Shown here piece after piece: positions 8,042 to 16,800 of a stretch of 64,000 bases of DNA (position 1 is the first letter of the stretch; the number at the start of each line of letters is the position of its first letter). Source of the stretch: Pseudomonas brassicacearum (GTDB lineage Bacteria; Pseudomonadota; Gammaproteobacteria; Pseudomonadales; Pseudomonadaceae). Under the pieces are notes generated by a model. The model ran no database searches. It was not told the DNA's origin and saw only the letters and a list, made by a program, of their open reading frames with translations. Position numbers and translations under genes: made by a program. The DNA is taken from the NCBI RefSeq assembly GCF_003732265.1, contig NZ_MOBK01000006.1, positions 1,054,001 through 1,118,000 of the forward strand, in the 5' to 3' direction.

Positions 8042-8827
8042 TTATTTAGTCTCGGGCGTTGCTATCCACTGGCTTAGAACCTTCTGGTAACTGCCCGTCA
8101 CCTTGGCCAGGTGCAGCCACTGATCGACATACAACTTCCAGGTGATGTCGTCGCGCGGTAGCAGGTAAGCCTTTTCCCCATACTGCATGAACTGGCTCGG
8201 GTTCACCGCGCATAAACCGGGTTTGAGTTTCTGCTGGTACAGCGCTTCCGACGCATCAGTAATCATCACGTCAGCCTTCTTATCCAGCAGTTCCTGGAAG
8301 ATGGTCACGTTGTCGTGAAGGCTTAGTTGCGCCTTGGGCAGGAAGGCGTGAACAAACGCTTCGTTCGTGCCACCGGCCGGTTCAACCAGGCGCACTGATG
8401 GCTGGTTGATTTGCTCGATGGTTTGATACTGCGCCTGCTCTTCACAGCGCACTAACGGGATCTTGCCGTCGACGTCCAGCATGGTGCTGAAGAAGGCTTT
8501 TTTCTGCCGTTCCAGCGTCACCGAGATACCGCCCATGCCGATGTCGCACTTGCCCGCCAGCATGTCCGGCATCAGGGTTTTCCAGGTGGTTGGCACCCAT
8601 TCAACTTTGGCACCGAGGCTGTCCGCCAGTGATCGGGCCATGGCGATGTCGATGCCTGAATATTCACCGTCCTCGGCTTTGGAGGTATAGGGTTTGTAGT
8701 CGCCTGTGGTGCACACGCGAAGTTGGCGTTGCTGAATGACGCTGTCCAGATGCGAGGGTTCTGCCTGAACGCCAAACGATAGGGCGAACAAACCACCGAG
8801 CATCATTGTGCTTTTTATGTTCTTCAT
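8042..8827 (-). CDS. Periplasmic PheC-like protein: cyclohexadienyl dehydratase or amino-acid binding protein
   Basis: Periplasmic type II solute-binding fold of 261 residues with a Sec signal (MKNIKSTMMLGGLFALSFG, cleavage after VQA). The sequence follows the PheC branch: RVCTTGDYKPYTS, GIDIAMARSLADSLGAKV, GGISVTLERQKKAFFS, PAGGTNEAF, NVTIFQELLDKKADVMITDA, LLPRDD. PheC dehydrates prephenate or arogenate in the periplasm; close relatives are ABC-transporter binding proteins. There is no transporter gene nearby, which favours an enzyme, but I cannot separate the two. ATG 8827 is preferred to the ATG 30 nt upstream because it gives a clean signal peptide. Confidence 0.75.
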   Translation of the reverse strand: MKNIKSTMMLGGLFALSFGVQAEPSHLDSVIQQRQLRVCTTGDYKPYTSKAEDGEYSGIDIAMARSLADSLGAKVEWVPTTWKTLMPDMLAGKCDIGMGGISVTLERQKKAFFSTMLDVDGKIPLVRCEEQAQYQTIEQINQPSVRLVEPAGGTNEAFVHAFLPKAQLSLHDNVTIFQELLDKKADVMITDASEALYQQKLKPGLCAVNPSQFMQYGEKAYLLPRDDITWKLYVDQWLHLAKVTGSYQKVLSQWIATPETK

Positions 8828-9012
8828 TGTTCTCGGACTTTTTTGATGGATTTTCATCAGCCCGGCGTTAACGCAGAGCCGTCCCCGAACGGATAATAAA
8901 CACTAAATACCATCCAGGGGACGCGTGTCGCTGTTCCCGGTCCGTCAACATTGAGTTGACGGCGAGACTGAGAGGGCTGTCTTTCAGAAGACTGAGGAGG
9001 GGGCAGTGATGT

Positions 9013-9717
9013 TTACTTGCGGATGGTCGATTTGGACGCCGATGCAACCGTGCCACTGCCGCAGTTGATATACGAAGAGGTTTTCAACCAGCGCTGATCC
9101 GGATAGTAAGAGAACAACAGCTGCCCATCTTTCATCGAATCAATCAGCCGATGCGCAATCGCCGGCCGGACTGCCGGGCAGCCGAGGCTTCGGCCAATCC
9201 GCCCATTGACCCGGGCCAGCATTGGATTCACATAGGGTGCGCCGTGAATCACGATCGCCCGGTCAAAGGCGTTGTCGTTGAAACCCGGTTCCAGGCCTTC
9301 CATGCGCAGCGAGTAACCGTTTTGCCCGACATAACTTGACTGTGTCCGGTACAAGCCGAGACTGGTGGCGAAGCTTTCGTTTTGATTGGAGAAGTTGACG
9401 GCCATGTTCTCGCCGCTGTTTCGGCCGTGGGCCACCAGTTCATGGAACAGCAACTTGCGTTTTTTAAGGTCGAACACCCACAACCGTTGTTCGGTGGAGG
9501 GCAGGGAATAGTCGATGATCGCAAGCCTTTGGACAGGGGCTGCGCCTTGAGCGATGCTGCATTGTGAAGCGCGGACGGCCAGGTTAATGACTTTTGCGTC
9601 GGCACCCGGCGCTGCTTTGACGAGGGCGGCGGCCAGCGAATCGGCGTAGGCTGACGGTACGGACATTGCAGTCAATAGCAGGGCCGCCAATGGAAGGCCA
9701 AAACGTAGTAGCGCCAT
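9013..9717 (-). CDS. L,D-transpeptidase-like protein of the YkuD_2 type, 234 aa
   Basis: Exported protein (signal MALLRFGLPLAALLLTAMSV, cleavage near AYA) with a murein L,D-transpeptidase-like catalytic domain. The catalytic pattern is visible: HGAPYVNPMLARVNGRIGRS followed by LGCPAVRP, with the His and nucleophilic Cys of the SxGCxA motif. VFDLKKRKLLFHELVAHG starts the beta domain. The family joins or trims peptidoglycan through meso-diaminopimelate. It is divergent from a YcbB-type enzyme with only 81 bp between the starts, so promoters overlap or are shared. Confidence 0.82.
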   Translation of the reverse strand: MALLRFGLPLAALLLTAMSVPSAYADSLAAALVKAAPGADAKVINLAVRASQCSIAQGAAPVQRLAIIDYSLPSTEQRLWVFDLKKRKLLFHELVAHGRNSGENMAVNFSNQNESFATSLGLYRTQSSYVGQNGYSLRMEGLEPGFNDNAFDRAIVIHGAPYVNPMLARVNGRIGRSLGCPAVRPAIAHRLIDSMKDGQLLFSYYPDQRWLKTSSYINCGSGTVASASKSTIRK

Positions 9718-9798
9718 ATAGATGTCTCATCATGTTAAGTTCGAGTCTAGCAGTGCGTGGGAAGCTAGCGAGTGAATGCGGGAGATTAAGGATTATCC

Positions 9799-11550
9799 AT
9801 GGTGCAATTAACAAGGTTATTCGTCATAAGCCGCGTATTTTTTATGGGCTTTCTGATCAGCGGTGCAGCGGTCGCCGAAACTTCGCCGATTGAGTCGGTA
9901 ACTGCGCCGAGCGCCGTGATGGATGCCGCAGCGGACGACAACGTCGCTCAAACGATTCAGGCGACGCTTGCGCCATTGAAAACCGCATTCCCTCCCTTGC
10001 TCACTTCAAAGCGCTATCGGCGGGTGGATGTCAGTCGTCTGGTCATGGATTTTTATACCCATCGCGCCTATCGCGCGGCGTGGACCAACGACAGCGATGT
10101 CGCACAGTTGATCAAAAGCCTGAACAACCTCCAGGCGGACGGATTGAGCCCGGCGGATTTCCGTGTGGATGAAATTGTCCGGACTCAACCTTCGGTGCAA
10201 GCCTTGACCGCCTCGACTGAGCAGCGGGCAGCGTTTGATATCGCCACCACCCACACCTTTATTAGCGCGCTGCTGCAATTACGACGCGGCAAGGTCGACC
10301 CTTCACGGCTGGATAATCACTGGAATTTTGATTCGAATGGCGTCGATCCCCGTGACGACATCAACGCCTTCTTCGCTGCCCTCGACAATCACGATGTGGC
10401 GAGTGCTTTCGCCCAGGCGCCGCCGCAAGAGGCGGTGTACGTCAGTTTGCGTCAGGCGTTGGCGCAACTGCGCGGCGTTCGGGACAAGGGTGGCTGGCCG
10501 AAAGTGGTTGTGGACCATTCGCTCAAACCCGGCATGGACGAGCCCGCTGTCACACAGTTACGCGCGAGAATGGTCGCGGCAGGCTTTCTTGATCCGCGAT
10601 TGATCCGCGGTACGAAGTACGACGGCGCCGTCACCGCAGCGGTGAAAAAGTATCAGGCCGAGCAATACCTTGGCGCGGATGGCATGGCGGGGGCGACGAC
10701 CCTGGCAGCTCTGAATGTGCCGGTTGAGGCGCGCATCGATCAGGTGCGGGTGAACATGGAACGGGCGCGTTGGCTGCTCTATAAACTGCAGGGCACGTTC
10801 GTTATCGTCGATATCGCCGGCTATAAGGTGGCGATGTACCGCGATGGCCAGCCGATCTGGCGATCTCGGGTGCAGGTGGGTAAAACGGCGCGCAATACCC
10901 CGATTTTTCAGGCGCAGATTACCTACATCACCTTTAACCCGACCTGGACGGTGCCGCCGACGATCCTCAAGGAAGACGTGATACCAAAAGTCCAGGCCAA
11001 TCCAGGCTACCTGGCCAGCAACCGGATACGCGTACTGGATCGAGAAGGCAATGTGCTCGACCCGTCGACCGTTGACTGGAGCAATGCACGCGGGCTCACT
11101 CTGCGACAGGATGCCGGGCCTGAGAGCTCGCTGGGCCAGGTCGTGATCCGCTTCCCCAACGACTATGCGATTTACCTCCACGACACGCCGCACCGCGAGT
11201 TGTTCGCCAAAACTGTCCGCGCGACCAGTTCGGGCTGCATTCGGGTCGAGAACCCTTTGCAACTGGTGGAACTGCTGTTCAACGATCCGGTGAAATGGAA
11301 CAGCGCCGGCATTCAAAAACAATTGGCCAATGGCAAGACCGAGAACATCCGGCTTCCCGTGAAAGTGCCGGTGTTGTTGGCGTATTGGACGGTAGACCTG
11401 GAGAGTGACGGGCGAGTAGCGTTCAAGCCTGATGTGTATGGTTATGACGCGCCGGTGCTGCAAGCGCTGAACCGGCCGGCGCCCGTGCCAGTGATGGATT
11501 TGCGTGCGGCGACGGGGTCGGTGGTGGCGTCGGGGCCGGGTGTGCAATAG
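9799..11550 (+). CDS. ldtD: L,D-transpeptidase, YcbB/LdtD type
   Basis: Exported 583-residue enzyme that makes 3-3 peptidoglycan cross-links in the periplasm. Domains in order: signal (FVISRVFFMGFLISGAAVAE), scaffold domain (YTHRAYRAAWTND region), a peptidoglycan-binding domain (about 240-310, GAVTAAVKKYQAEQYLGADG), and the catalytic YkuD domain (VDIAGYKVAMYRDG, TWTVPPTIL, YLHDTPHRELF, SSGCIRVENP), with His and Cys as expected. Length matches the YcbB family. AAGGA stands before ATG 9799. Its pairing with a divergent YkuD_2 protein suggests coordinated wall remodelling, which is inference. Confidence 0.88.
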   Translation: MVQLTRLFVISRVFFMGFLISGAAVAETSPIESVTAPSAVMDAAADDNVAQTIQATLAPLKTAFPPLLTSKRYRRVDVSRLVMDFYTHRAYRAAWTNDSDVAQLIKSLNNLQADGLSPADFRVDEIVRTQPSVQALTASTEQRAAFDIATTHTFISALLQLRRGKVDPSRLDNHWNFDSNGVDPRDDINAFFAALDNHDVASAFAQAPPQEAVYVSLRQALAQLRGVRDKGGWPKVVVDHSLKPGMDEPAVTQLRARMVAAGFLDPRLIRGTKYDGAVTAAVKKYQAEQYLGADGMAGATTLAALNVPVEARIDQVRVNMERARWLLYKLQGTFVIVDIAGYKVAMYRDGQPIWRSRVQVGKTARNTPIFQAQITYITFNPTWTVPPTILKEDVIPKVQANPGYLASNRIRVLDREGNVLDPSTVDWSNARGLTLRQDAGPESSLGQVVIRFPNDYAIYLHDTPHRELFAKTVRATSSGCIRVENPLQLVELLFNDPVKWNSAGIQKQLANGKTENIRLPVKVPVLLAYWTVDLESDGRVAFKPDVYGYDAPVLQALNRPAPVPVMDLRAATGSVVASGPGVQ

Positions 11551-11584
11551 GGGACACAGCTCGTTCCCCTTAAATTGCGGTGGT

Positions 11585-12052
11585 CTAGAGTTCCAGTCCT
11601 TCTTGCATCGCCGCCAGCAAGGTGTGCTCGGTGAGTGCCACCGCATCCGCTTGCTCTTCGGACTGCTCAATCGTTTGCAGCCACCAATGCATCTCGCTGT
11701 GCTCGTCCACGGTGCGCAACAGGGCGAGTTCTTTACCTTTGGAGTGAACCTCGACGCGTCCCGCACCATCCTTGGTGAAGCGTGCGACCGGGTCGAACGT
11801 CAGGGTGTGGCGATTACCTTCGATCACCAGTTGGTCGATGGCATAGTCGAACGTTTCCCCGTCCTGACTGCTCTCGATGACATGAGTGGGATTTCGCCGC
11901 AGGAGCAAACCCACCTCGGTCAGCGGATGCAACCAAACCTCGATCTGGCGATACAGTTCGTAAACCTGGCCCGGCCAGCTGTCGATCGCCTGATCGGCGT
12001 GGGTGGATCCGGTGTGTTTCAACTTCGTGGCGAGCTCGTCTGCCTTACTCAT
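11585..12052 (-). CDS. Conserved protein of unknown function, 155 aa
   Basis: A soluble acidic protein without signal peptide or membrane segment. It carries several beta-strand-like segments (THVIESSQDGETFDYAIDQL, HTLTFDPVARFT) and a C-terminal helical, Glu/Ala-rich stretch. I cannot name the family. It is convergent with the L,D-transpeptidase gene (35 nt between stops), and I see no partner operon. Confidence 0.65.
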   Translation of the reverse strand: MSKADELATKLKHTGSTHADQAIDSWPGQVYELYRQIEVWLHPLTEVGLLLRRNPTHVIESSQDGETFDYAIDQLVIEGNRHTLTFDPVARFTKDGAGRVEVHSKGKELALLRTVDEHSEMHWWLQTIEQSEEQADAVALTEHTLLAAMQEGLEL

Positions 12053-12350
12053 TTCGATTCCTTGTCATGATGTAAGTGTAAGCGTAGCGCCTCCAACGCC
12101 ATCCGGGTCTTGCCTTGGGTCATGTCTGCCATACAAGCGTGACAAATTTTTTCAGGACGGCTGGACCGTCAATTCTCCCCGCAAAAACTCCACCTGCCCG
12201 CGCTGCAATCCGGTCAGCCGAGAGTGCTCGCGCACATTCGATGCGGCGTCTGTCCAAAGCACAATTGCCCCTCACCACGGCGTAGACTAAGCTCACAAAA
12301 AATAAGGGTTTTGGGCCTTCGCCCACGCCTTACCCTTACAGGACGAGCTT

Positions 12351-13922
12351 TTGCCTATTCCCCTTCACGACCCGCATCACGCCCCCGGGGGCGCGTTGAA
12401 ACGGTTACCGCTGCTGACAGCATCGGTGCTGTTTATCGCGACGGTGTGCCTGTGCCTCTGTGGTTTGCTGTACCTGCAACTGGAACAGTCGCGCCGCCAC
12501 GATCTGGATGAGGCGCAAGTGGCGTCGTCGAACCTGACCCGGGCCATGGCGCAGCAGGCTGAAGACACCTTCATGAAAGCCGACCTGGTGCTGACCAGCC
12601 TGGTGGACTGGATTCAGGCCGACGGCTATGGCGCTGCACAACGGCCACGCTTGCAGAAAACCTTTGCCCGCAGGGTGCTGACGCTGGACCAGTTGCACGG
12701 GATTTTCCTGTTCGACAAGCAGGGGCAGTGGGTGGTGACGTCGTTCGAGGATCTGCCCCGGGGCGCGGGGGTGGCCGATCGTGACTACTTCAAGTTTCAC
12801 CAGCAAAACGTGTCGTCGGTCGCGCACATCGGGCCGGCCATTCGCAGCCGGCAGAATGGCGAGTGGATCATTCCAGTGTCCAAGCGCATCAACGACAAGA
12901 ACGGTATGTTTCAGGGTGTGCTGCTGGCCGGCATCAAGATGGCCTACTTCGATCAATTCTTCAAAAGCTTCAACATCGATGACAAGGGCTCGATGTTTTT
13001 GGCTCTGAGCGATGGAACACTGTTGGCGCGACGGCCGTTTGTGGAGTCGCTGATCAACACATCATTGGCCAAGGGCGACATCTTCCAGAATCTGCTCCCG
13101 AATGCACCGGCCGGCAACGCGATGATCGGTTCGGTCGTGGACGGCGTCGTCCGTTTGTACGGCTACCGTCAACTGGAAGGTTACCCACTGGTGGTTTCCG
13201 CAGCGTCCTCGCGGGACGCGGTGCTGAAAGGCTGGTACGACACGGCGTTTCAATCCAGCGTCATCGTGGCGTTGGTGATCCTGGGTGTGGGGCTTTTCGG
13301 CTGGGTGTTCATTCATCAGGTGCGCGACGGTGAGCGGATCGAGGCTGATTTACGCAAGGCGCAAGAAGCGCTGGAGCTGATCGCCACTCACGATAGCCTG
13401 ACCGGTCTGGCCAATCGCCGACTGTTCGAGCGGGCGCTGGACATCGAGTTCGCGCGCGGGGCCCGGCAGTTGAGTTCGTTGAGCCTGATCATGCTCGATA
13501 TCGATTTCTTCAAACGCTACAACGACACTTACGGCCATGTCGCCGGTGACCATTGCCTGGCCGAGGTGGCGCGAGCGTTGAAGAGTTGCTGCCATCGCAA
13601 GTCCGATCTGGCAGTGCGTTATGGCGGTGAAGAGTTCGCCGTGTTGCTGCCCAACACCGACATTCATGGCGCGATGGCAATTGCCGAGCAAATCCGCCGC
13701 AGCGTCATGGACAAGAACATCACCCACAGCGGTTCACCCACGGGCTACGTGACGGTCAGTCTTGGTTGTTATGCGTTCATACCGACCGGGCGCGACAGCC
13801 TTGAAGTGTTCATCGAACGCGCCGATGCGGCGTTGTATCAGGCCAAGCACTCGGGGCGTAACCGGTCCTGCGTGTTGTCGATGGAAGGGGGCGTGGAGGC
13901 GATGTTGCGCTCGGATCGTTGA
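12351..13922 (+). CDS. Membrane diguanylate cyclase with periplasmic dCache-type sensor, 523 aa
   Basis: Makes c-di-GMP from two GTP. Two membrane segments (about 20-42 and 300-322) bracket a periplasmic region of about 255 residues that reads like a dCache sensor (WVVTSFEDLPRGAGVADRDYF, ISKR-type strands, GYRQLEGYPLVVSA). The GGDEF domain occupies about 345-515: HDSLTGLANRRLF, MLDIDFFKRYNDTYGH, then RYGGEEF as active site. An I-site RxxD (RKSD) lies five residues before GGEEF, so product inhibition is likely. The start is TTG at 12351 with GGACGAG just upstream; no better ATG precedes the first membrane helix. Monocistronic. Confidence 0.88.
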   Translation: MPIPLHDPHHAPGGALKRLPLLTASVLFIATVCLCLCGLLYLQLEQSRRHDLDEAQVASSNLTRAMAQQAEDTFMKADLVLTSLVDWIQADGYGAAQRPRLQKTFARRVLTLDQLHGIFLFDKQGQWVVTSFEDLPRGAGVADRDYFKFHQQNVSSVAHIGPAIRSRQNGEWIIPVSKRINDKNGMFQGVLLAGIKMAYFDQFFKSFNIDDKGSMFLALSDGTLLARRPFVESLINTSLAKGDIFQNLLPNAPAGNAMIGSVVDGVVRLYGYRQLEGYPLVVSAASSRDAVLKGWYDTAFQSSVIVALVILGVGLFGWVFIHQVRDGERIEADLRKAQEALELIATHDSLTGLANRRLFERALDIEFARGARQLSSLSLIMLDIDFFKRYNDTYGHVAGDHCLAEVARALKSCCHRKSDLAVRYGGEEFAVLLPNTDIHGAMAIAEQIRRSVMDKNITHSGSPTGYVTVSLGCYAFIPTGRDSLEVFIERADAALYQAKHSGRNRSCVLSMEGGVEAMLRSDR

Positions 13923-14063
13923 GTCGCCCGCCGTGTTGTTTCAGTCTTGCAACACCCTGATAACCGGTCGTCCGCCTGTCAGTTCTGGTTGAATCGATCG
14001 TCTAGAGTTCCGTTAGCCCTGCCGAGCCCGGCAGCGCTTCCCAACGCACGGACGATCGCCTAA

Positions 14064-15470
14064 ATGTTGATGACTCAAGCATTGACAGCCGTTGCTCTAA
14101 CCCTCGCGGCTGCCGCCGTTTTCCCATTGGCCAGCCAGGCCCGAACCAACGTCACGCCCGAAGAGGCACACGCCATTGGCGTTGACGCCTACCTGTATTT
14201 TTATCCGCTGCTGACCATGGACATCACCCGCAAGCAGTTCACCAATATCGAACCCGGCAAAGAGTTTGGTAAAGGCCCGATGAACATGTTTGTGAGCGTG
14301 CCGCAGTACCCGCCCGCGAGTTTCAAAGGGGTCGTGCGCTCAAACTTCGACACGTTGTATTCCATCGCCTGGCTCGACCTGACCAAGGAGCCATTAGTGA
14401 TTTCTGCGCCGGACACGGATGGGCGTTTTTATCTGTTGCCGATGCTCGACATGTGGAGCGACGTATTTGCCTCGCCCGGTTGGCGCACGACCGGCACGCA
14501 GGCCCGTCAGTTTCTGGTGACCCCGCCGGGCTGGACCGGAACGGTCCCGGCCGGATTGAGCCATTTGCCGGCACCGACGCCTTTCGTCTGGGTCATCGGT
14601 CGTACCAAGACCGATGGCGAAGCTGATTACGCGGCGGTGCACAAGATTCAGGCGGGTTACACGGTGACGCCGTTGTCGCAACTGGGTAAAAAAGCCGAAC
14701 CGGTTATTGTGAAAATCGACCCGACGGTGGACATGAAAACGCCGCCGAAGATTCAGATCGATACGATGTCGGCAGCCAATTACTTCGCCTACGCGGCCGA
14801 GTTGCTCAAAGTGCATCCGCCACATCTCACCGACCAGCCGATCCTGGCGCAGATGCAACGCATCGGTATTGAAGTGGGTAAATCGTTCAACTTCGAGGCG
14901 CTGGACCCGGCCGTGAAAGCGGCGCTGCAGACGGTGCCTGATGAAGCGCAGACGCTGATGAAGTGGAAGGTGGCAACCCTCGCTCGCGTGGTCAATGGCT
15001 GGTCGATGAACACCGACACCATGGGCGTCTACGGCAACTACTACCTTAAACGCGCGATTGTGGCGCAGGTCGGGTTGGGGGCGAACTTGCCCGAGGATGC
15101 GATTTATCCGCTGAATCTGGGCGATGAGCAGGGCAATCCGCTCGACGGGGCCAACAAGTACGTGCTGCATTTCGATAAAGATCAAGTGCCGCCGGTGAAT
15201 GCCTTCTGGTCGATCACTTTGTACGATCCGGAAGGGTTTCAGGTGGGCAACTCACTCAACCGTTTTGCGGTCAGTAGCTGGATGCCATTCAAGACCAATC
15301 CCGATGGCTCGCTGGATATCTACTTCCAGAACGAAAGCCCCGGCAAGGACCTGGAAGCCAATTGGCTGCCCGCTCCCAAAGGCGCGTTCAACCTGACCAT
15401 GCGCTTGTACGGTCCGAAACCCGAGGCGTTGAACGGTAAATGGAATCCGCCCGCAATCAAGCGCATGTAA
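14064..15470 (+). CDS. DUF1254/DUF1214 exported protein, 468 aa
   Basis: A signal peptide (LTAVALTLAAAAVFPLASQA) is followed by a DUF1254 region (EEAHAIGVDAYLYFYPLLTM, RSNFDTLYSIAWLDL, DTDGRFYLLPMLDMWSDVFAS) and a C-terminal DUF1214 region (NAFWSITLYDPEGFQVGN, LDIYFQNESPG, RLYGPKPEAL). The biochemical role of this family is not established, and I do not assign one. The ribosome site before ATG 14064 is poor, and ATG 14070 is equally possible. A terminator follows at once, so it is probably a single-gene unit. Confidence 0.8.
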   Translation: MLMTQALTAVALTLAAAAVFPLASQARTNVTPEEAHAIGVDAYLYFYPLLTMDITRKQFTNIEPGKEFGKGPMNMFVSVPQYPPASFKGVVRSNFDTLYSIAWLDLTKEPLVISAPDTDGRFYLLPMLDMWSDVFASPGWRTTGTQARQFLVTPPGWTGTVPAGLSHLPAPTPFVWVIGRTKTDGEADYAAVHKIQAGYTVTPLSQLGKKAEPVIVKIDPTVDMKTPPKIQIDTMSAANYFAYAAELLKVHPPHLTDQPILAQMQRIGIEVGKSFNFEALDPAVKAALQTVPDEAQTLMKWKVATLARVVNGWSMNTDTMGVYGNYYLKRAIVAQVGLGANLPEDAIYPLNLGDEQGNPLDGANKYVLHFDKDQVPPVNAFWSITLYDPEGFQVGNSLNRFAVSSWMPFKTNPDGSLDIYFQNESPGKDLEANWLPAPKGAFNLTMRLYGPKPEALNGKWNPPAIKRM

Positions 15471-15482
15471 TGGGCGGGTAAC

Positions 15483-15512
15483 GAAAGCAGGCCACTTCAT
15501 GGCCTGCTTTTA
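15483..15512. terminator. Bidirectional terminator between DUF1254 gene and Gly-rich gene
   Basis: A perfect 11-bp stem AAAGCAGGCCA / TGGCCTGCTTT with a 5-nt loop, giving T-runs on both strands between convergent genes. Confidence 0.85.
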
Positions 15513-15517
15513 TTCGT

Positions 15518-15829
15518 TCAGCTGCCTGTTCCACCCCCGGCACCTCCAGTTCCGCCACCCGCCGCCCCGGTGCCGCCGCCTGCGCCTGAGCCCGAACCAC
15601 TGGCGCCGCCATTAGTCCCGGTGCCGGTGCCGGTGCCGCCACCCGAGTCCGTATTGCTCCCGGCCGGAGGCGTGCCGGGGGTGTGGTCGGTAGACATGTT
15701 CGAGCCGCTGTTGGTCCCGGACTGGGAGCCGGTCGAACCGGAGCCGTCGTTGGATGCTGCAAACGTGGCTGGCGAGGCGACGCATAACAAGCCAGCGAGT
15801 AACAGCGAAGTGAATTTTGTGGTCATCAT
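15518..15829 (-). CDS. Small exported Gly/Ser/Thr-rich low-complexity protein, 103 aa
   Basis: Signal peptide (MTTKFTSLLLAGLLCVASPA, cleavage after TFAA) followed by a mature part made almost only of Gly, Ser, Thr, Asn and Ala, ending in repeated GGGTG blocks. There is no globular domain. Such composition suggests a disordered surface or periplasmic protein. A clean signal peptide and a terminator just after the stop support a real gene despite the low complexity. Function unknown. Confidence 0.68.
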   Translation of the reverse strand: MMTTKFTSLLLAGLLCVASPATFAASNDGSGSTGSQSGTNSGSNMSTDHTPGTPPAGSNTDSGGGTGTGTGTNGGASGSGSGAGGGTGAAGGGTGGAGGGTGS

Positions 15830-15940
15830 GGTCCGTCTCCAAAAGATGAGTCGTTACCTGATATTGGTGCGAAGGGCGGGGTGGTTGGTGCCGGTTGGAT
15901 GACGAGTGGTCCCCCCGGCTCTATGTGTGAGCGAGCCTTT

Positions 15941-16027
15941 GTAGGAGTGAGCCTGCTCGCGATGGCGTCCTTTCAACCAACTCAGCTTTAACAGGCCTGA
16001 CGCCATCGCGAGCAGGCTCGCTCCCAC
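15941..16027. repeat. REP inverted pair, GCCTGCTCGCGA subtype
   Basis: Two inverted arms (15941-15969 and 15999-16027) sharing GAGCCTGCTCGCGATGGCGTC and its complement with one or two changes, separated by about 30 nt. This is the Pseudomonas REP doublet type, lying between two genes. Confidence 0.85.
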
Positions 16028-16041
16028 AGGGTTGTGGGGTG

Positions 16042-16626
16042 TTATCGAGGGCTATATCCGGCCAGTTTCTTCTCGAGATTAAGCCGCACCTCCGGCCACT
16101 CGTCATCAATGATGCTGAACCGCACCGAGTTGCGCTTGCGGCCGTCCGGCATGATCCGTTCGTGGCGCACGATGCCTTCCTGTTGCGCACCCAGCCGCAA
16201 AATCGCCTGACGGGATGCCTGGTTGTTTTCATCGGTGGTGAATTGCACACGCACACAGTCCAGCACCTCGAAGGCATGGCGCAGCATCAGGTACTTGGCT
16301 TCGGTGTTGACGAAGGTTTTCTGCCAGCTCGCGCTGATCCAGCTGCTGCCAATTTCCAGCTTGCGGTTGAGTGGGTCGATTTTCCAGAAACGTGTTGAAC
16401 CGATCACCTCACCGGTCTCTTCAAGCACGATGACGAACGGCAGGACCGTGCCGGCATCGCGACCGTCGAGGGCTTTTTTCAGGTAACTGTCGACGGTCGT
16501 CGGGGAGGGCACGACGGTGACCGTCAGGTTCCACAGCTCACCGTCCTGCGCGGCATTGAGCAGCGCGGCGGCATCACTGGATTGCAGGGGGCGCAGGCTG
16601 ATTCGTTGACCGTCCAGGGTGTCCAT
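16042..16626 (-). CDS. GNAT-family N-acetyltransferase (RimJ/RimL-like), 194 aa
   Basis: Transfers acetyl from acetyl-CoA to an unknown amine or protein N-terminus. GNAT features: RISLRPLQSSDAAALL at the N-terminus, FVIVLEETGEVIGSTRF (strand 4), EIGSSWISASWQKTFVNTEAKYLML (CoA-binding region) and DCVRVQFTTDENNQASRQAILRLGA. ATG 16626 is chosen because GAGAAGG lies 8 nt upstream; the frame stays open much further, but that part overlaps the divergent exonuclease gene and shows no domain. It is divergent from xthA. Confidence 0.82.
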   Translation of the reverse strand: MDTLDGQRISLRPLQSSDAAALLNAAQDGELWNLTVTVVPSPTTVDSYLKKALDGRDAGTVLPFVIVLEETGEVIGSTRFWKIDPLNRKLEIGSSWISASWQKTFVNTEAKYLMLRHAFEVLDCVRVQFTTDENNQASRQAILRLGAQQEGIVRHERIMPDGRKRNSVRFSIIDDEWPEVRLNLEKKLAGYSPR

Positions 16627-16800
16627 GCTCGAGGCCTTCTCGGAAAAATTCGCGGGGGCGCGCGCCATTACAAGGGAGCCGTCGTCGATTGGCAAGTGCC
16701 GCACTGACACCTTTAATCGCCTGCTGTGCCGGTCACCGCAACTGTCGCCACGCAATCGGGTCACAACCGGATACCGCCAATCCGTTGCGAGCCTCGGACC

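Noticed and set aside
10558..11769. 403-codon open frame antisense to the YcbB-type gene
   Set aside because: Arg/His-rich shadow frame without domain or ribosome site.
12120..12326. 68-codon minus-strand open frame between two genes
   Set aside because: No supporting motif or ribosome site, and it lies in the upstream region of the diguanylate cyclase gene.
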